Part shown: piece by piece, positions 1 to 8,224 of the stretch
Layout: every line of letters starts with the position of its first letter
Numbering within the stretch: the stretch's first letter is position 1
Assembly (NCBI RefSeq): GCF_005577435.1
Contig: NZ_CP040396.1
Coordinates: 2,608,501-2,672,500 of the forward strand
Direction: 5' to 3'
Origin: Paenibacillus algicola
GTDB taxonomy: Bacteria > Bacillota > Bacilli > Paenibacillales > Paenibacillaceae
Length of the DNA: 64,000 nt
Translations under genes and position numbers: made by a program
Notes under the pieces: generated by a model
Seen by the model: the letters and a program-made list of their open reading frames with translations, nothing else
Told to the model about the DNA's origin: nothing
Databases searched by the model: none

Positions 1-696
1 ACCGCCAACCTCGTTCATCAAGCCGTATTTAACCGCATCGGCTCCCGACACCGAGGTCCCGATGTCCCGGTTCAGCTCTCCCGTCTTGAACATCAGATCC
101 TTGAACTGGGCTTCTGTAATGCCGGAATGCTGAGTTACAAATCGGACGACCCGCTCCTGCATTTTCTCCATATATTCAAAGGTTTGCGGAACACCGATCA
201 CCAATCCGCTCATGCGAATGGGATGTATGGTCATGGTCGCACTGCCGGCAATAAAAGAGTAATCCGCCGCAACGGCGATCGGAACACCAATACTGTGACC
301 TCCGCCAATCACCACTGTCACCGTCGGCTTAGTCAATGAGGATATCATTTCTGCAATGGCCAGACCAGCTTCAACATCACCGCCAACCGTATTGAGAATA
401 ATAAGAAGTCCTTCAATTTTAGCATTTTGCTCCGCCGCCACCAGCTGTGGAATCATATGCTCGTATTTGGTCGTCTTATTTTGCGGTGGTAAAACGGTAT
501 GTCCTTCAATCTGGCCGATAATGGTCATACAGAAGATATTGGATTCTCCGGATGTCGCCACACCCGTCTGGCCAAGCTGTTGAACCGCTTCTAAAGATGC
601 CTGCTTCTTGTGCTCTTCACTTGGCATATCAGCCTCCGGCATACTCTCACCCTTGCCGGCTGTTTTGCGTGCAATTTCGTTTTGCTTCATACTCAT
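1..696 (-). CDS. tepA: ClpP-like serine protease TepA (partial, C-terminus off window)
   Basis: This is a ClpP-fold peptidase of the TepA/YmfB type, a soluble ClpP relative. Only the first 232 residues are present because the gene runs off the left edge. I read the serine nucleophile in the GHS-IG motif (Ser135), a histidine at His158 in the TIHP motif and a plausible aspartate at Asp211 in NRDIGT, with spacing like the ClpP triad. A hydrophilic tail of about 50 residues precedes the fold. The ATG at 694-696 has an AGGGG element six bases upstream; an ATG two codons later is possible. It follows RNase J after a terminator, as in Bacillus where spoIIIE comes next. Its cellular substrate is not evident from the sequence. 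Confidence 0.88.
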   Translation of the reverse strand, partial: MSMKQNEIARKTAGKGESMPEADMPSEEHKKQASLEAVQQLGQTGVATSGESNIFCMTIIGQIEGHTVLPPQNKTTKYEHMIPQLVAAEQNAKIEGLLIILNTVGGDVEAGLAIAEMISSLTKPTVTVVIGGGHSIGVPIAVAADYSFIAGSATMTIHPIRMSGLVIGVPQTFEYMEKMQERVVRFVTQHSGITEAQFKDLMFKTGELNRDIGTSVSGADAVKYGLMNEVGG

Positions 697-787
697 GCAT
701 GTCCCCTGCCCTTCTGCTTGGTTACCTTCCTCCTAGCTATTATGTCAGAAAGCATGCTGAATCATCCTTGGCATCCTTAAACGCAGC

Positions 788-836
788 AAAAAGCCCTTTT
801 CCGCAAGAACCGTCCAACGTTCTCGCGGAAAAGGGC
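788..836 (-). terminator. Intrinsic terminator after RNase J
   Basis: An 18-base inverted repeat (793-810 with 819-836, one mismatch) with an eight-base loop is followed on the minus strand by five T. It lies 35 bases past the RNase J stop and separates that gene from tepA. Confidence 0.85.
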
Positions 837-870
837 GACTGTGTGCCTTATGAATGAAACGGTATCGCGG

Positions 871-2550
871 CTATACCTCCATGATGATCGGAAGGATCAT
901 CGGTCTGCGGCGAGTCTGCTCGTACAGGAAGCGACCCAGCGCATCCTTCACGCTGGTCTTCAAGGAAGCCCATTCGTTTACGTTCTCACTCATGAGCTTC
1001 TGCAGCGTACTGGAAACGATGCGGTTGCTTTCTTCCAGCAGCCCTTCGGATTCACGAACATATACAAACCCTCGAGAGATAATGTCCGGTCCAGAAACAA
1101 TGGAGCCATTCTGCTTGCTCAGAGTCACGACAACGACCAGAATACCGTCTTGAGACAGCAGCTTACGGTCTCTCAGGACAATGTTACCGACGTCACCGAC
1201 GCCGAGTCCATCGATCAGTACATTGCCAGCTGTCACTTTACCAGCCTTCCGAGCCGAGCCGTTCTGAATCTCAACCACTTCTCCCAAATCCGTGATGAAG
1301 ATGTTGTCAGGCTCTACACCGACGGTCTCTGCCAGCAGTGCATGCTTGCGCTGCATCCGGTATTCACCATGGATAGGAATAAAGAACTGGGGCTTCATCA
1401 GATTCAGCATCAGCTTTAGTTCTTCCTGGCTGCCGTGGCCGGATACGTGTACGCCGGAATTGGAACCGCTGTAGATGACCTCTGCCCCGAGACGGAACAG
1501 CTCATCAATGGTCCGGCCGATGTACTTCTCATTTCCCGGCACCGGTGTGGCTGCAATAATTACAGTGTCGCCTGGCAGAATATCCACTTTACGGTGAGTC
1601 GAGCGGGCCATGCGTGTTAACGCAGACATTGGCTCACCCTGGCTGCCGGTACAGAGCACAACGACCCGGTCTGCTGCCATGCGGTTTACTTCCTCCGGCT
1701 CAATCAGCATGCCTTCAGGCACGTGAAGGTATCCAAGCTCCGAAGCGATAGACACAACATTTACCATACTGCGTCCAATTACAGCTACCTTGCGGCCCGT
1801 CTCCTCGGCTGCATTCACAACCTGTTGAATACGGTGAACGTTCGAAGCAAAGGTGGCTACTACCACGCGCTGCTCCGCCTTGCGGAAAATATCCTCCAGC
1901 ACCACGCCTACATTCTTCTCTGATGGCGTAAAGCCTGGCTTCTCTGCGTTGGTGCTGTCCGACAGCAGTGCGAGTACACCCTTACTGCCGATCTCCGCCA
2001 TGCGCTGCAGGTCTGCATATTGGTTATTTACCGGAGTGTGGTCAAACTTGAAGTCACCGGTGTGAACCACGCTTCCCTCTGGTGTATCAATACATACGCC
2101 GACGGAATCCGGAATACTGTGATTGGTTCTGAAGAAGGTGGCTGTCAGTGTTTCTCCGAGCTTGATCTCGGAATCGGCATGGATCAGCACTCTTTTGGTT
2201 TCGCCAAGAAGATTTGCTTCCTTCAGCTTGTTCTCTACCAGCCCAAGCGTCAGCTTGGTACCGTAAACAGGAACGTTCAAGTGCTTCAGCACGTATGGCA
2301 GGCCGCCGATGTGATCCTCGTGTCCGTGAGTCAGCACAATGCCTTTCACCTTGTCACGATTCTCTGTCAAATAAGAAATGTCAGGAATGACAATATCAAT
2401 TCCCAGCATGTCCTCTTCCGGAAACTTCAATCCCGCATCCACGACAACGATGTCGTTAGCATATTGAATGACATACATATTTTTCCCGATTTCACCGACG
2501 CCGCCCAGGGCAAAAATCGATAATTTATCGCTGTTATTTTTTTTTGACAA
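871..2550 (-). CDS. rnj: Ribonuclease J
   Basis: A metallo-beta-lactamase/beta-CASP ribonuclease of 559 residues, the usual RNase J length; the family does 5'-3' exonucleolytic and endonucleolytic RNA decay and maturation. The zinc motif is fully canonical: His75, His77, Asp79, His80 in HGHEDH, followed by a conserved HTGDFKFD segment, an SDSTN segment and a C-terminal PIHGEYR segment. The start is TTG (2548-2550), preceded by AGGAGGG about ten bases upstream. The gene has its own promoter and terminator. Its place between dapA and tepA is that of B. subtilis rnjB, yet the active site resembles the catalytically strong RNase J1, so I give only the general symbol. Confidence 0.93.
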   Translation of the reverse strand: MSKKNNSDKLSIFALGGVGEIGKNMYVIQYANDIVVVDAGLKFPEEDMLGIDIVIPDISYLTENRDKVKGIVLTHGHEDHIGGLPYVLKHLNVPVYGTKLTLGLVENKLKEANLLGETKRVLIHADSEIKLGETLTATFFRTNHSIPDSVGVCIDTPEGSVVHTGDFKFDHTPVNNQYADLQRMAEIGSKGVLALLSDSTNAEKPGFTPSEKNVGVVLEDIFRKAEQRVVVATFASNVHRIQQVVNAAEETGRKVAVIGRSMVNVVSIASELGYLHVPEGMLIEPEEVNRMAADRVVVLCTGSQGEPMSALTRMARSTHRKVDILPGDTVIIAATPVPGNEKYIGRTIDELFRLGAEVIYSGSNSGVHVSGHGSQEELKLMLNLMKPQFFIPIHGEYRMQRKHALLAETVGVEPDNIFITDLGEVVEIQNGSARKAGKVTAGNVLIDGLGVGDVGNIVLRDRKLLSQDGILVVVVTLSKQNGSIVSGPDIISRGFVYVRESEGLLEESNRIVSSTLQKLMSENVNEWASLKTSVKDALGRFLYEQTRRRPMILPIIMEV

Positions 2551-2635
2551 GTGTATCTAACCCTCCTATGGTTTTGGACGTCGACCAATGTTATATTAAT
2601 TTACTAAAATATACCGCACCCAGTCTCTTGAACCC

Positions 2636-2665
2636 ATTATACATGAAAAAAAACGTTAAACACAA
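2636..2665 (-). promoter_or_regulatory. Sigma-A-type promoter for RNase J
   Basis: Reading the minus strand, TTGTGT (2660-2665) and a perfect TATAAT (2636-2641) are separated by 18 bases. This predicts a leader of about 80 nucleotides before the TTG start. It sits downstream of the dapA terminator, so RNase J is an independent unit. Confidence 0.7.
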
Positions 2666-2736
2666 GTCGCCCACCCAGTGAGATATAGGATGCCCTGCTG
2701 AGTTCAATTTTTATCGCGTGTGATCATGCAAAATAC

Positions 2737-2781
2737 AAAAAAACAGCCGATGCGCTCTCCAAATGGAGAAGCGCCGGCTGT
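2737..2781 (-). terminator. Intrinsic terminator after dapA
   Basis: On the minus strand an ACAGCCG...CGGCTGT hairpin, extended inward by GCTTCTCC/GGAGAGC, is followed by seven T (2737-2743). It ends the dipicolinate/lysine gene block. Confidence 0.88.
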
Positions 2782-2802
2782 CTTACACCGTCAGTGCTGT
2801 AT

Positions 2803-3690
2803 TTATGAGGACAAGGAAGCCAGCAGACTACGGATGAACTCGGCCTCCTGATCATTCGGGCTCAGCAGCGGGAGCCGCACGGAGCCGACTGGAAATCCTT
2901 GCTCCGCAAGCGCAAATTTCACTGCAGACGGATTTGGAAGCGGCTCAGGACACTCAAACAATCCCTTGAACAGCGGGAACAGCTTCTGATGGAGGGCAGC
3001 AGCATCGCTGTTGCGCCCTTCCAGATACGCTTGAATCATATCCTTCATGAGTGCTCCGGCAACATGGCTCGCTACGCTGACGATCCCATAGGCTCCTACA
3101 GACAATGCCGGCAGCGCTGAGGAATCATCGCCGGAGTATACGGCAAATCCGGCAGGTGCAGCGGATGCAATCTGGGTCAGCTGGTCCAGAGACGCGCAAT
3201 CCTTCGTTGCGACGATGTTATCCAGTTCTGCGAGACGGAGTGTTGTGGATACTCCCAGGCTGATTCCCGTACGTCCCGGTACATTGTAAAGCATCACAGG
3301 TAGGCTTGTGCTCTCGGCGATCGCCCGGAAATGCTGATACAGCCCTTCCTGACTAGGCTTGTTATAATATGGCGCCACCAGCAGAATGCCGTCCACACCG
3401 CACTGCTCTGCCTTCTTCGTCAGCTCGATCGAATGATGGGTGTTGTTGCTTCCCGTGCCGGCAATGATCTTGCACCGGCCAGCCGCTTTCTCCACGGCGA
3501 AGGAGAACAGCTTCAGCTTCTCATCCTCGGATAAGGTCGGGGATTCCCCGGTGGTTCCTGCAATGACTAGGCTGTCGGACAGCTGATCCTCAATCAGGTA
3601 ATTGATCAGTCTGGCGGTCTCGTCCCAGTGGATATTTCCATCTCCATCAAAGGGCGTGACCATGGCGGTAATTAATCTTCCGAAGTCCAC
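2803..3690 (-). CDS. dapA: 4-hydroxy-tetrahydrodipicolinate synthase
   Basis: DapA condenses pyruvate with aspartate semialdehyde to give the precursor of dipicolinate, diaminopimelate and lysine. The 295-residue TIM barrel shows GTTGE with Thr46/Thr47, the YYNKP loop near Tyr109, Tyr135 in YNVPGR and the Schiff-base lysine Lys163. The residues around that lysine read ATKDCAS rather than the common AIKEA, a modest deviation. The start is GTG (3688-3690) with AGGAGG eight to nine bases upstream. It is the last gene of the dpaA-dpaB-asd-dapG-dapA run, 48 bases after dapG and directly before a terminator, so aspartokinase, dehydrogenase and synthase are made together. Confidence 0.96.
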   Translation of the reverse strand: MDFGRLITAMVTPFDGDGNIHWDETARLINYLIEDQLSDSLVIAGTTGESPTLSEDEKLKLFSFAVEKAAGRCKIIAGTGSNNTHHSIELTKKAEQCGVDGILLVAPYYNKPSQEGLYQHFRAIAESTSLPVMLYNVPGRTGISLGVSTTLRLAELDNIVATKDCASLDQLTQIASAAPAGFAVYSGDDSSALPALSVGAYGIVSVASHVAGALMKDMIQAYLEGRNSDAAALHQKLFPLFKGLFECPEPLPNPSAVKFALAEQGFPVGSVRLPLLSPNDQEAEFIRSLLASLSS

Positions 3691-3738
3691 TATCGTTTCC
3701 TCCTAACTGTTATCCGGCACAAAAGCTCTAGGCTGACA

Positions 3739-4956
3739 TTACCGGTGAAGCTCAAACTTGCTATGCAGCGAGCGAAGTGCATTTCCCATATCTTCATTCC
3801 GGACGAGCAGCCAGATCGTCGTGTTGGAGTCTGCGGATTGAAGAATTGGAATACCATGCTCACTCAGTGCCTCTATAATGCGGGACATGATCCCCGGCAC
3901 TCCATTGATTCCTCCGCCAATAATGGATACCTTGGCGCAGCCCTTGGAAATGTGAGGATTCAGTCCTAAGTCCTTGAGCGCTTGCTCCGCCTTCTGTGCG
4001 TCATCATCAAACACCGTGTAACGTACGCCTTCCGGCGTTACGCTAATAAAGTCTACACTAATGGCGTGCTCCGCCATTCTTCGGAATATACGAAGCGGCG
4101 TATCCTGCAGCGAGGCACAGTCCACTGAAATATGCGTGATATGGCTCATGTAGGTTACACCGGTTACATACCGATCCACAATGTCGGCCTCAGCAGCATC
4201 CTTGAAGGACTCAGGCCGGGTAACCAATGTGCCCTCATTGTCAGAGAACGTAGAGCGGACACGCAGCGGGACTTGCGACTGCATTGCGATTTCCACAGCC
4301 CGTGGATGTATCACCTTCGCTCCCTGCTGAGCCATATTGCAAATCTCGCTATAGCTGACGTATTTTAACGGCCGGGCATCCTCCACAATCCGGGGATCTG
4401 CCGTCAAAATTCCGTTTACATCGGTATATATATCGACCATCTCGGCGTGGAGCGCGGCTCCCAGCGCCGTCGCTGAGGTATCACTGCCGCCTCTTCCCAG
4501 TGTCGTCAGTTCTCCGGATTTGCTCTGTCCCTGAAACCCGGTTACGATAACAACCCTGGAAGCCTCAAGCTCCTGTAATATACGATCAGGCTTGACCGAA
4601 AGAATACGGGCATTGCCATGATGATCATCCGTAATGAAACCGGCCTGGGCGCCGGTAAGCGCCGTTGCAGCAATGCCTTCTCGACATAGCTGGCCGCACA
4701 GCACTGCGGCTGATATAAGTTCTCCGCAGCAGAGCAGCAGATCCCTCTCTCTTACGGGAAGCAGGGCATTATTGCTCGAAGCAAGCTCCAGCAAAGTATC
4801 TGTAGCGTAGGGATCTCCCTTCCGCCCCATAGCGGATACTACAACTACCAGATGAAGCTGCTGCTCCAGCTCCCGCCTGATGTGCTGAATGACTCTGGAT
4901 CTTGCTTCCGGAGTCGATAGCGAGGTTCCACCGAACTTTTGAACCAGGATGCGCAT
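3739..4956 (-). CDS. dapG: Aspartokinase (DapG type)
   Basis: Phosphorylates aspartate, the entry step to lysine, diaminopimelate and dipicolinate. The 405-residue protein opens with the kinase motif KFGGTS (residues 8-13), has TLGRGGSDTSA and a DVNG segment in the kinase domain, and ends with two ACT-type regulatory modules (roughly residue 265 to the end). The family is usually feedback-inhibited; its place beside asd, dapA and the dipicolinate synthase genes matches B. subtilis DapG, the diaminopimelate-sensitive isozyme, but effector specificity cannot be read from sequence. Start ATG, with a 68-base gap from asd that carries a perfect hairpin. Confidence 0.94.
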   Translation of the reverse strand: MRILVQKFGGTSLSTPEARSRVIQHIRRELEQQLHLVVVVSAMGRKGDPYATDTLLELASSNNALLPVRERDLLLCCGELISAAVLCGQLCREGIAATALTGAQAGFITDDHHGNARILSVKPDRILQELEASRVVIVTGFQGQSKSGELTTLGRGGSDTSATALGAALHAEMVDIYTDVNGILTADPRIVEDARPLKYVSYSEICNMAQQGAKVIHPRAVEIAMQSQVPLRVRSTFSDNEGTLVTRPESFKDAAEADIVDRYVTGVTYMSHITHISVDCASLQDTPLRIFRRMAEHAISVDFISVTPEGVRYTVFDDDAQKAEQALKDLGLNPHISKGCAKVSIIGGGINGVPGIMSRIIEALSEHGIPILQSADSNTTIWLLVRNEDMGNALRSLHSKFELHR

Positions 4957-5010
4957 GAAGATTCCTCCGTTTGAGGAACCGCAAGACGATAAACCAGGCG
5001 CCGAGCGGCT

Positions 5011-5041
5011 GAAACGGCCGGCTGTTAAGCCCGGCCGTTTC
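5011..5041 (-). repeat. Intercistronic hairpin at the end of asd
   Basis: A perfect 11-base inverted repeat (5011-5021 and 5031-5041, GC-rich) with a nine-base loop that contains the TAA stop of asd. No T-run follows, so it is not a classical terminator. It could slow ribosomes or exonucleases and adjust asd against dapG expression; this is inference. Confidence 0.6.
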
Positions 5042-6074
5042 GGTTGGAAACGATAATTTCTGCAATTTGCACAGCATTCCAGGCCGCGCCCTTCAGCAGA
5101 TTATCCGATACAATCCACATATTGAGACCGCGGGAATGAGTCAGATCACGGCGCAGACGTCCCACAAAGACATCCGGCTTACCGACCGCATCACTAGCGA
5201 GCGGGTAAGCTTGGGATGCAGGATCATCCACCAGCGTAATTCCCGGAGCCTTCTCTAGAAGCGACTTTACTTCCTCCAGCTCATAGTCATTCTTGAATTC
5301 CACATATACGGATTCGGAATGGCCGTTAATGACAGGAATGCGGACACAGGTTGCTGACACTTCGATAGATTCGTCGCCCATGATTTTTTTAGTCTCACGG
5401 ACCATTTTCATTTCTTCCAATGTATATCCATTGTCTGTGAATTTATCGATTTGGGGAATCGCATTAAATGCAATTTGATGCTTGACTGGCAAGGAGCCCA
5501 CCGGCAAAATATCAGGCTGAACGTCAGCATTTCCATTGAGAATCTCCTTGCTCTGACGCAGCATTTCCTCAATGGCCTTGTGTCCTGCTCCGGACACGGC
5601 CTGATAGGTGGACACAATGATCCGGGCGATGCCAAAGGCATCATGGAGCGGCTTCAGTGCTGCGACCATCTGAATGGTAGAGCAGTTCGGATTCGCAATA
5701 ATCCCGTTATGCTCCTGAATTTTCTCCGGATTCACCTCTGGCACAACCAGTACCTTGTCAGGGTCCATACGGAATGCATTGGTATTGTCAATACATACGG
5801 CACCGTGGGAAACTGCATGTGGAGCCAGCTCCTTGCTCACATCACCGCCGGCACTGAACAAAGCGATATCCACGCCTTTAAAGCTGTCAGGGGTTGCTTC
5901 TTCTACAACTACGTCCTGTCCTTTGAATGTAAGAACCTTGCCTGCAGAACGCGCGGAAGACAGAAGCTTCAGCTCTGCTACCGGAAAATCTCTTTTCTCC
6001 AGCAGGCTCAGAATCTGTTCTCCTACCGCTCCTGTAGCTCCTACAACGGCTACGTTATACTTTTGCTCGCTCAT
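5025..6074 (-). CDS. asd: Aspartate-semialdehyde dehydrogenase
   Basis: Reduces aspartyl phosphate to aspartate semialdehyde with NADPH, linking aspartokinase to DapA. The 349-residue protein starts with the Rossmann motif VGATGAVGEQ (residues 11-20), has the catalytic cysteine Cys131 in NPNCST and the conserved QAVSGAG segment after it. Length is typical of the Gram-positive enzyme. Start ATG. It lies 47 bases after dpaB and 68 bases before dapG on the same strand, so it is probably co-transcribed with the dipicolinate synthase genes during sporulation; vegetative lysine and cell-wall synthesis also need it, which implies a further promoter I could not place with confidence. Confidence 0.96.
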   Translation of the reverse strand: MSEQKYNVAVVGATGAVGEQILSLLEKRDFPVAELKLLSSARSAGKVLTFKGQDVVVEEATPDSFKGVDIALFSAGGDVSKELAPHAVSHGAVCIDNTNAFRMDPDKVLVVPEVNPEKIQEHNGIIANPNCSTIQMVAALKPLHDAFGIARIIVSTYQAVSGAGHKAIEEMLRQSKEILNGNADVQPDILPVGSLPVKHQIAFNAIPQIDKFTDNGYTLEEMKMVRETKKIMGDESIEVSATCVRIPVINGHSESVYVEFKNDYELEEVKSLLEKAPGITLVDDPASQAYPLASDAVGKPDVFVGRLRRDLTHSRGLNMWIVSDNLLKGAAWNAVQIAEIIVSNRNGRA

Positions 6075-6121
6075 CTGACACGTCTCCCCTTCATGAATAA
6101 CTTCTGGTCAAGCTTTAAGAA

Positions 6122-6718
6122 TCATGCTGATTGAAACCGTTCGATAATCATCGGCTGCAGCTGCATCCCCGTCAGAGCCGCTTCGCAGGTTTCCGGAACC
6201 AGATCCATGCGGGCCACGAGGGAATTCGGTTTCTGCTGGGGATTATCCTGTCCAAATGGTACAAAATAAATATTTTTGGTTACCAATAGCTTCGCGATAT
6301 TAGCTGCATTAAGTCCCAGCCCGTCATTCGTCGAGATCGCCAGCACCAGCGGGCGCCCATTTCGCATCTGAGCCTTCGCGGCCATTAGCACCGGACTGTC
6401 TGTCATCGCATTGGCCAGCCTGCTGATGGAATTGCCGGTGCAAGGTGCGATCGCCAGCACATCCAGCAGCTTGGAAGGACCCAGCGGCTCTGCTTCAACA
6501 ATTGTAGAAATAATATCATTCCCCGTTATTTCTTTCAACTGTTTCTGCCAATTTTCCGATGATCCGAATCGGGTATCCGTATTCATGATCGTATTGGATA
6601 CGATGGGAACGACACGCGCACCTCCATCAACAAACCGCTGAATCTGCGGCATAACCTCCTCCAGCGTACAGTGAGAGCCCGTCAAGGCATAGCCGACCGT
6701 TTTTCCGTTCCAGTTCAT
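6122..6718 (-). CDS. dpaB: Dipicolinate synthase subunit B (flavoprotein)
   Basis: Subunit B of the sporulation dipicolinate synthase (SpoVFB). The 198-residue protein is a flavodoxin-like flavoprotein of the decarboxylase superfamily: an N-terminal VGYALTGSHC segment, then IAPCTGNSISRLANAMTDS around residues 100-115 and the LVLAISTNDGLG segment. With DpaA it converts dihydrodipicolinate to dipicolinic acid in the mother cell, which is loaded into the spore as the calcium chelate. Its ATG follows the dpaA stop by one base, so the two are translationally coupled. Its presence implies the organism makes heat-resistant endospores. Confidence 0.95.
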   Translation of the reverse strand: MNWNGKTVGYALTGSHCTLEEVMPQIQRFVDGGARVVPIVSNTIMNTDTRFGSSENWQKQLKEITGNDIISTIVEAEPLGPSKLLDVLAIAPCTGNSISRLANAMTDSPVLMAAKAQMRNGRPLVLAISTNDGLGLNAANIAKLLVTKNIYFVPFGQDNPQQKPNSLVARMDLVPETCEAALTGMQLQPMIIERFQSA

Positions 6719-6719
6719 C

Positions 6720-7616
6720 TCAAGCTTCCTCCCGACTTTTGGTTTGCTCCGAAATCAGCTCGACCAGTGTATTGGCCATGATGATTCCCGCTGTTTTGGG
6801 GGCAACGATTCCCGGGAGTCCGGGGGCAAGCATCGCTTTGATGCCCCGCTTCTCCGCATATCTGAAATCACAGCCGCCAGGTGCCGAGGCCAGATCAATG
6901 ATGACAGCCTCCCGCGGCATTCTGGATAACACCTGCGCCGTCACGACCATGGCAGGAATCGTATTAAACAAGAGCTGAATGTCAGCCGCCTCTTGCTCGA
7001 GATCCTTCATCATAAAAGGCTGCCAGCCCATTTCTTCGGCGCGGGCATAATGCTCGCTTTTGCGAACGCCCATTTTGACCCGGGCTCCTAGCCCTTGAAG
7101 GCTCCGGGCCATTGTAAAGCCGGTGCGACCCATCCCAAGCACCATGCAGGTGGATTTGTGTATCGTAAAGTCCGTATGCTGAATGGCCATCATCAAGGCG
7201 CCTTCCGCCGTTGGAATGGAATTGTATATCGCCACATCGTCCCGATCCAGCAGCTCCACCAGCCTGATGCTGTGCTTTGCACATAGTGATTTCAGAAACG
7301 ACTTAGCCATACCTGTGTAAACTACCCCATGCTTTGGCATCGCCTGGATATGCTCTTCCTCCAGCTTCAGCGAGCCTTCCGCATATAAAGCGCCGATCAA
7401 TCCCTCATCGTCACAGCCTACCACAGGTAAAATCAGAGCGTCTGCGCCAGACAGCAGCTTCGCAGTAAGCGGCTCCCGGAGTACGCCCTGAAAGGAATCC
7501 TGCAGTGTGTCAAAGCCAGCGATGGCTACGGAAGCATCCATCTCCGCCAATTTTCGGATAACCTCAACCTGGCGTGCATCGCCACCAATCAAGACCGTCC
7601 GGATTCCTGTCAGCAT
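6720..7616 (-). CDS. dpaA: Dipicolinate synthase subunit A
   Basis: Subunit A (SpoVFA) of dipicolinate synthase, 298 residues. An N-terminal domain is followed by a Rossmann fold with the nucleotide-binding motif VLGMGRTGFTMARSL near residue 160 and an IDLASAPGGCDF segment further on. The family oxidises dihydrodipicolinate with a pyridine nucleotide, acting with DpaB. Start ATG preceded by GGAAAGGAG. It is the first gene after the dut terminator and is preceded by a sigma-K-like promoter, consistent with late mother-cell expression. The next genes supply its substrate. Confidence 0.95.
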   Translation of the reverse strand: MLTGIRTVLIGGDARQVEVIRKLAEMDASVAIAGFDTLQDSFQGVLREPLTAKLLSGADALILPVVGCDDEGLIGALYAEGSLKLEEEHIQAMPKHGVVYTGMAKSFLKSLCAKHSIRLVELLDRDDVAIYNSIPTAEGALMMAIQHTDFTIHKSTCMVLGMGRTGFTMARSLQGLGARVKMGVRKSEHYARAEEMGWQPFMMKDLEQEAADIQLLFNTIPAMVVTAQVLSRMPREAVIIDLASAPGGCDFRYAEKRGIKAMLAPGLPGIVAPKTAGIIMANTLVELISEQTKSREEA

Positions 7617-7651
7617 GCAGGGCCTCGCTCCTTTCCAATAGCAGTATACGG

Positions 7652-7681
7652 CATCTTATGCGGAGGCCCAGCCGGAGGTGT
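7652..7681 (-). promoter_or_regulatory. Candidate sigma-K promoter for dpaA
   Basis: On the minus strand ACACC (7677-7681) and CATAAGATG (7652-7660) are 16 bases apart, close to the known sigma-K pattern of AC about 16-17 bases before CATAnnnTA; the last position is G rather than A. B. subtilis spoVFA is known to be sigma-K dependent. About 35 bases separate it from the dpaA start. Confidence 0.5.
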
Positions 7682-7701
7682 GCAGCACCTCAAGGAAAGA
7701 C

Positions 7702-7731
7702 AAAAAAACCGTTCCGGATAGTCCGGAACGG
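7702..7731 (-). terminator. Intrinsic terminator after dut
   Basis: A perfect ten-base stem (7709-7718 with 7722-7731, CCGTTCCGGA) with a three-base loop is followed on the minus strand by seven T. It isolates the dipicolinate genes from upstream transcription. Confidence 0.92.
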
Positions 7732-7777
7732 CTGCAGCTTATGATGAAGCTATGACAGCACATACATGCTGCTCCTT

Positions 7778-8224
7778 CTACTTCCCGGTATGACCGAAGC
7801 CCCCGGCTCCCCTTACCGTATCGGACAGCTCCTCGACCTGCTGGAGCTCCACCTGAGGAAGGCTTTGGAACACCATTTGAGCAATTCGTTCATGGCGCTC
7901 AATGACAAACGGCTCCTGCCCCAGGTTCACCAGCAGTACCTTTACCTCTCCGCGGTAATCTGCATCAATGGTCCCCGGTGTATTCAGACAGGTGATGCCA
8001 TGCTTGTACGCCAGGCCGCTGCGCGGGCGTATCTGCGCTTCCAGACCGCCTGGCATCGCCATAGCGAAGCCGGCAGGAATCAGCGTGCGTTCCCCCGGGT
8101 TTAGCACGACAGGCTCCTGCAAGGCAGCGTGCAGATCGAATCCTGCGGCAAGCTCAGTCATCTTTACCGGGAGGTGAATATCCTCGCAGCCCGGCATGCG
8201 TTTAATTTGTACGTAGTGCAACAA
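7778..8224 (-). CDS. dut: dUTP diphosphatase (trimeric)
   Basis: Hydrolyses dUTP to dUMP and pyrophosphate, keeping uracil out of DNA and feeding dTMP synthesis. All five trimeric dUTPase motifs can be read: AGFDL (27-31), RPRSGLA (66-72), [12 protein letters not shown] (81-92), RIAQMVF (113-119) and [10 protein letters not shown] (138-147). The start is TTG (8222-8224) with AGGAGG seven bases before it; the gene overlaps the end of the M16 peptidase by 23 bases, so the ribosome site lies inside that gene. The 148-residue length is normal. In B. subtilis this interval holds ymxH, so dut is a lineage-specific occupant. Confidence 0.95.
   Translation of the reverse strand: MLHYVQIKRMPGCEDIHLPVKMTELAAGFDLHAALQEPVVLNPGERTLIPAGFAMAMPGGLEAQIRPRSGLAYKHGITCLNTPGTIDADYRGEVKVLLVNLGQEPFVIERHERIAQMVFQSLPQVELQQVEELSDTVRGAGGFGHTGK

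Noticed and set aside
3331..3534. Small plus-strand open frames within dapA and other genes
   Set aside because: They are antisense or out-of-frame shadows without ribosome sites, inside genes with complete family motifs.
4957..5024. Lysine riboswitch before dapG
   Set aside because: The gap is 68 bases, while the lysine aptamer needs about 170; only a simple hairpin is seen.
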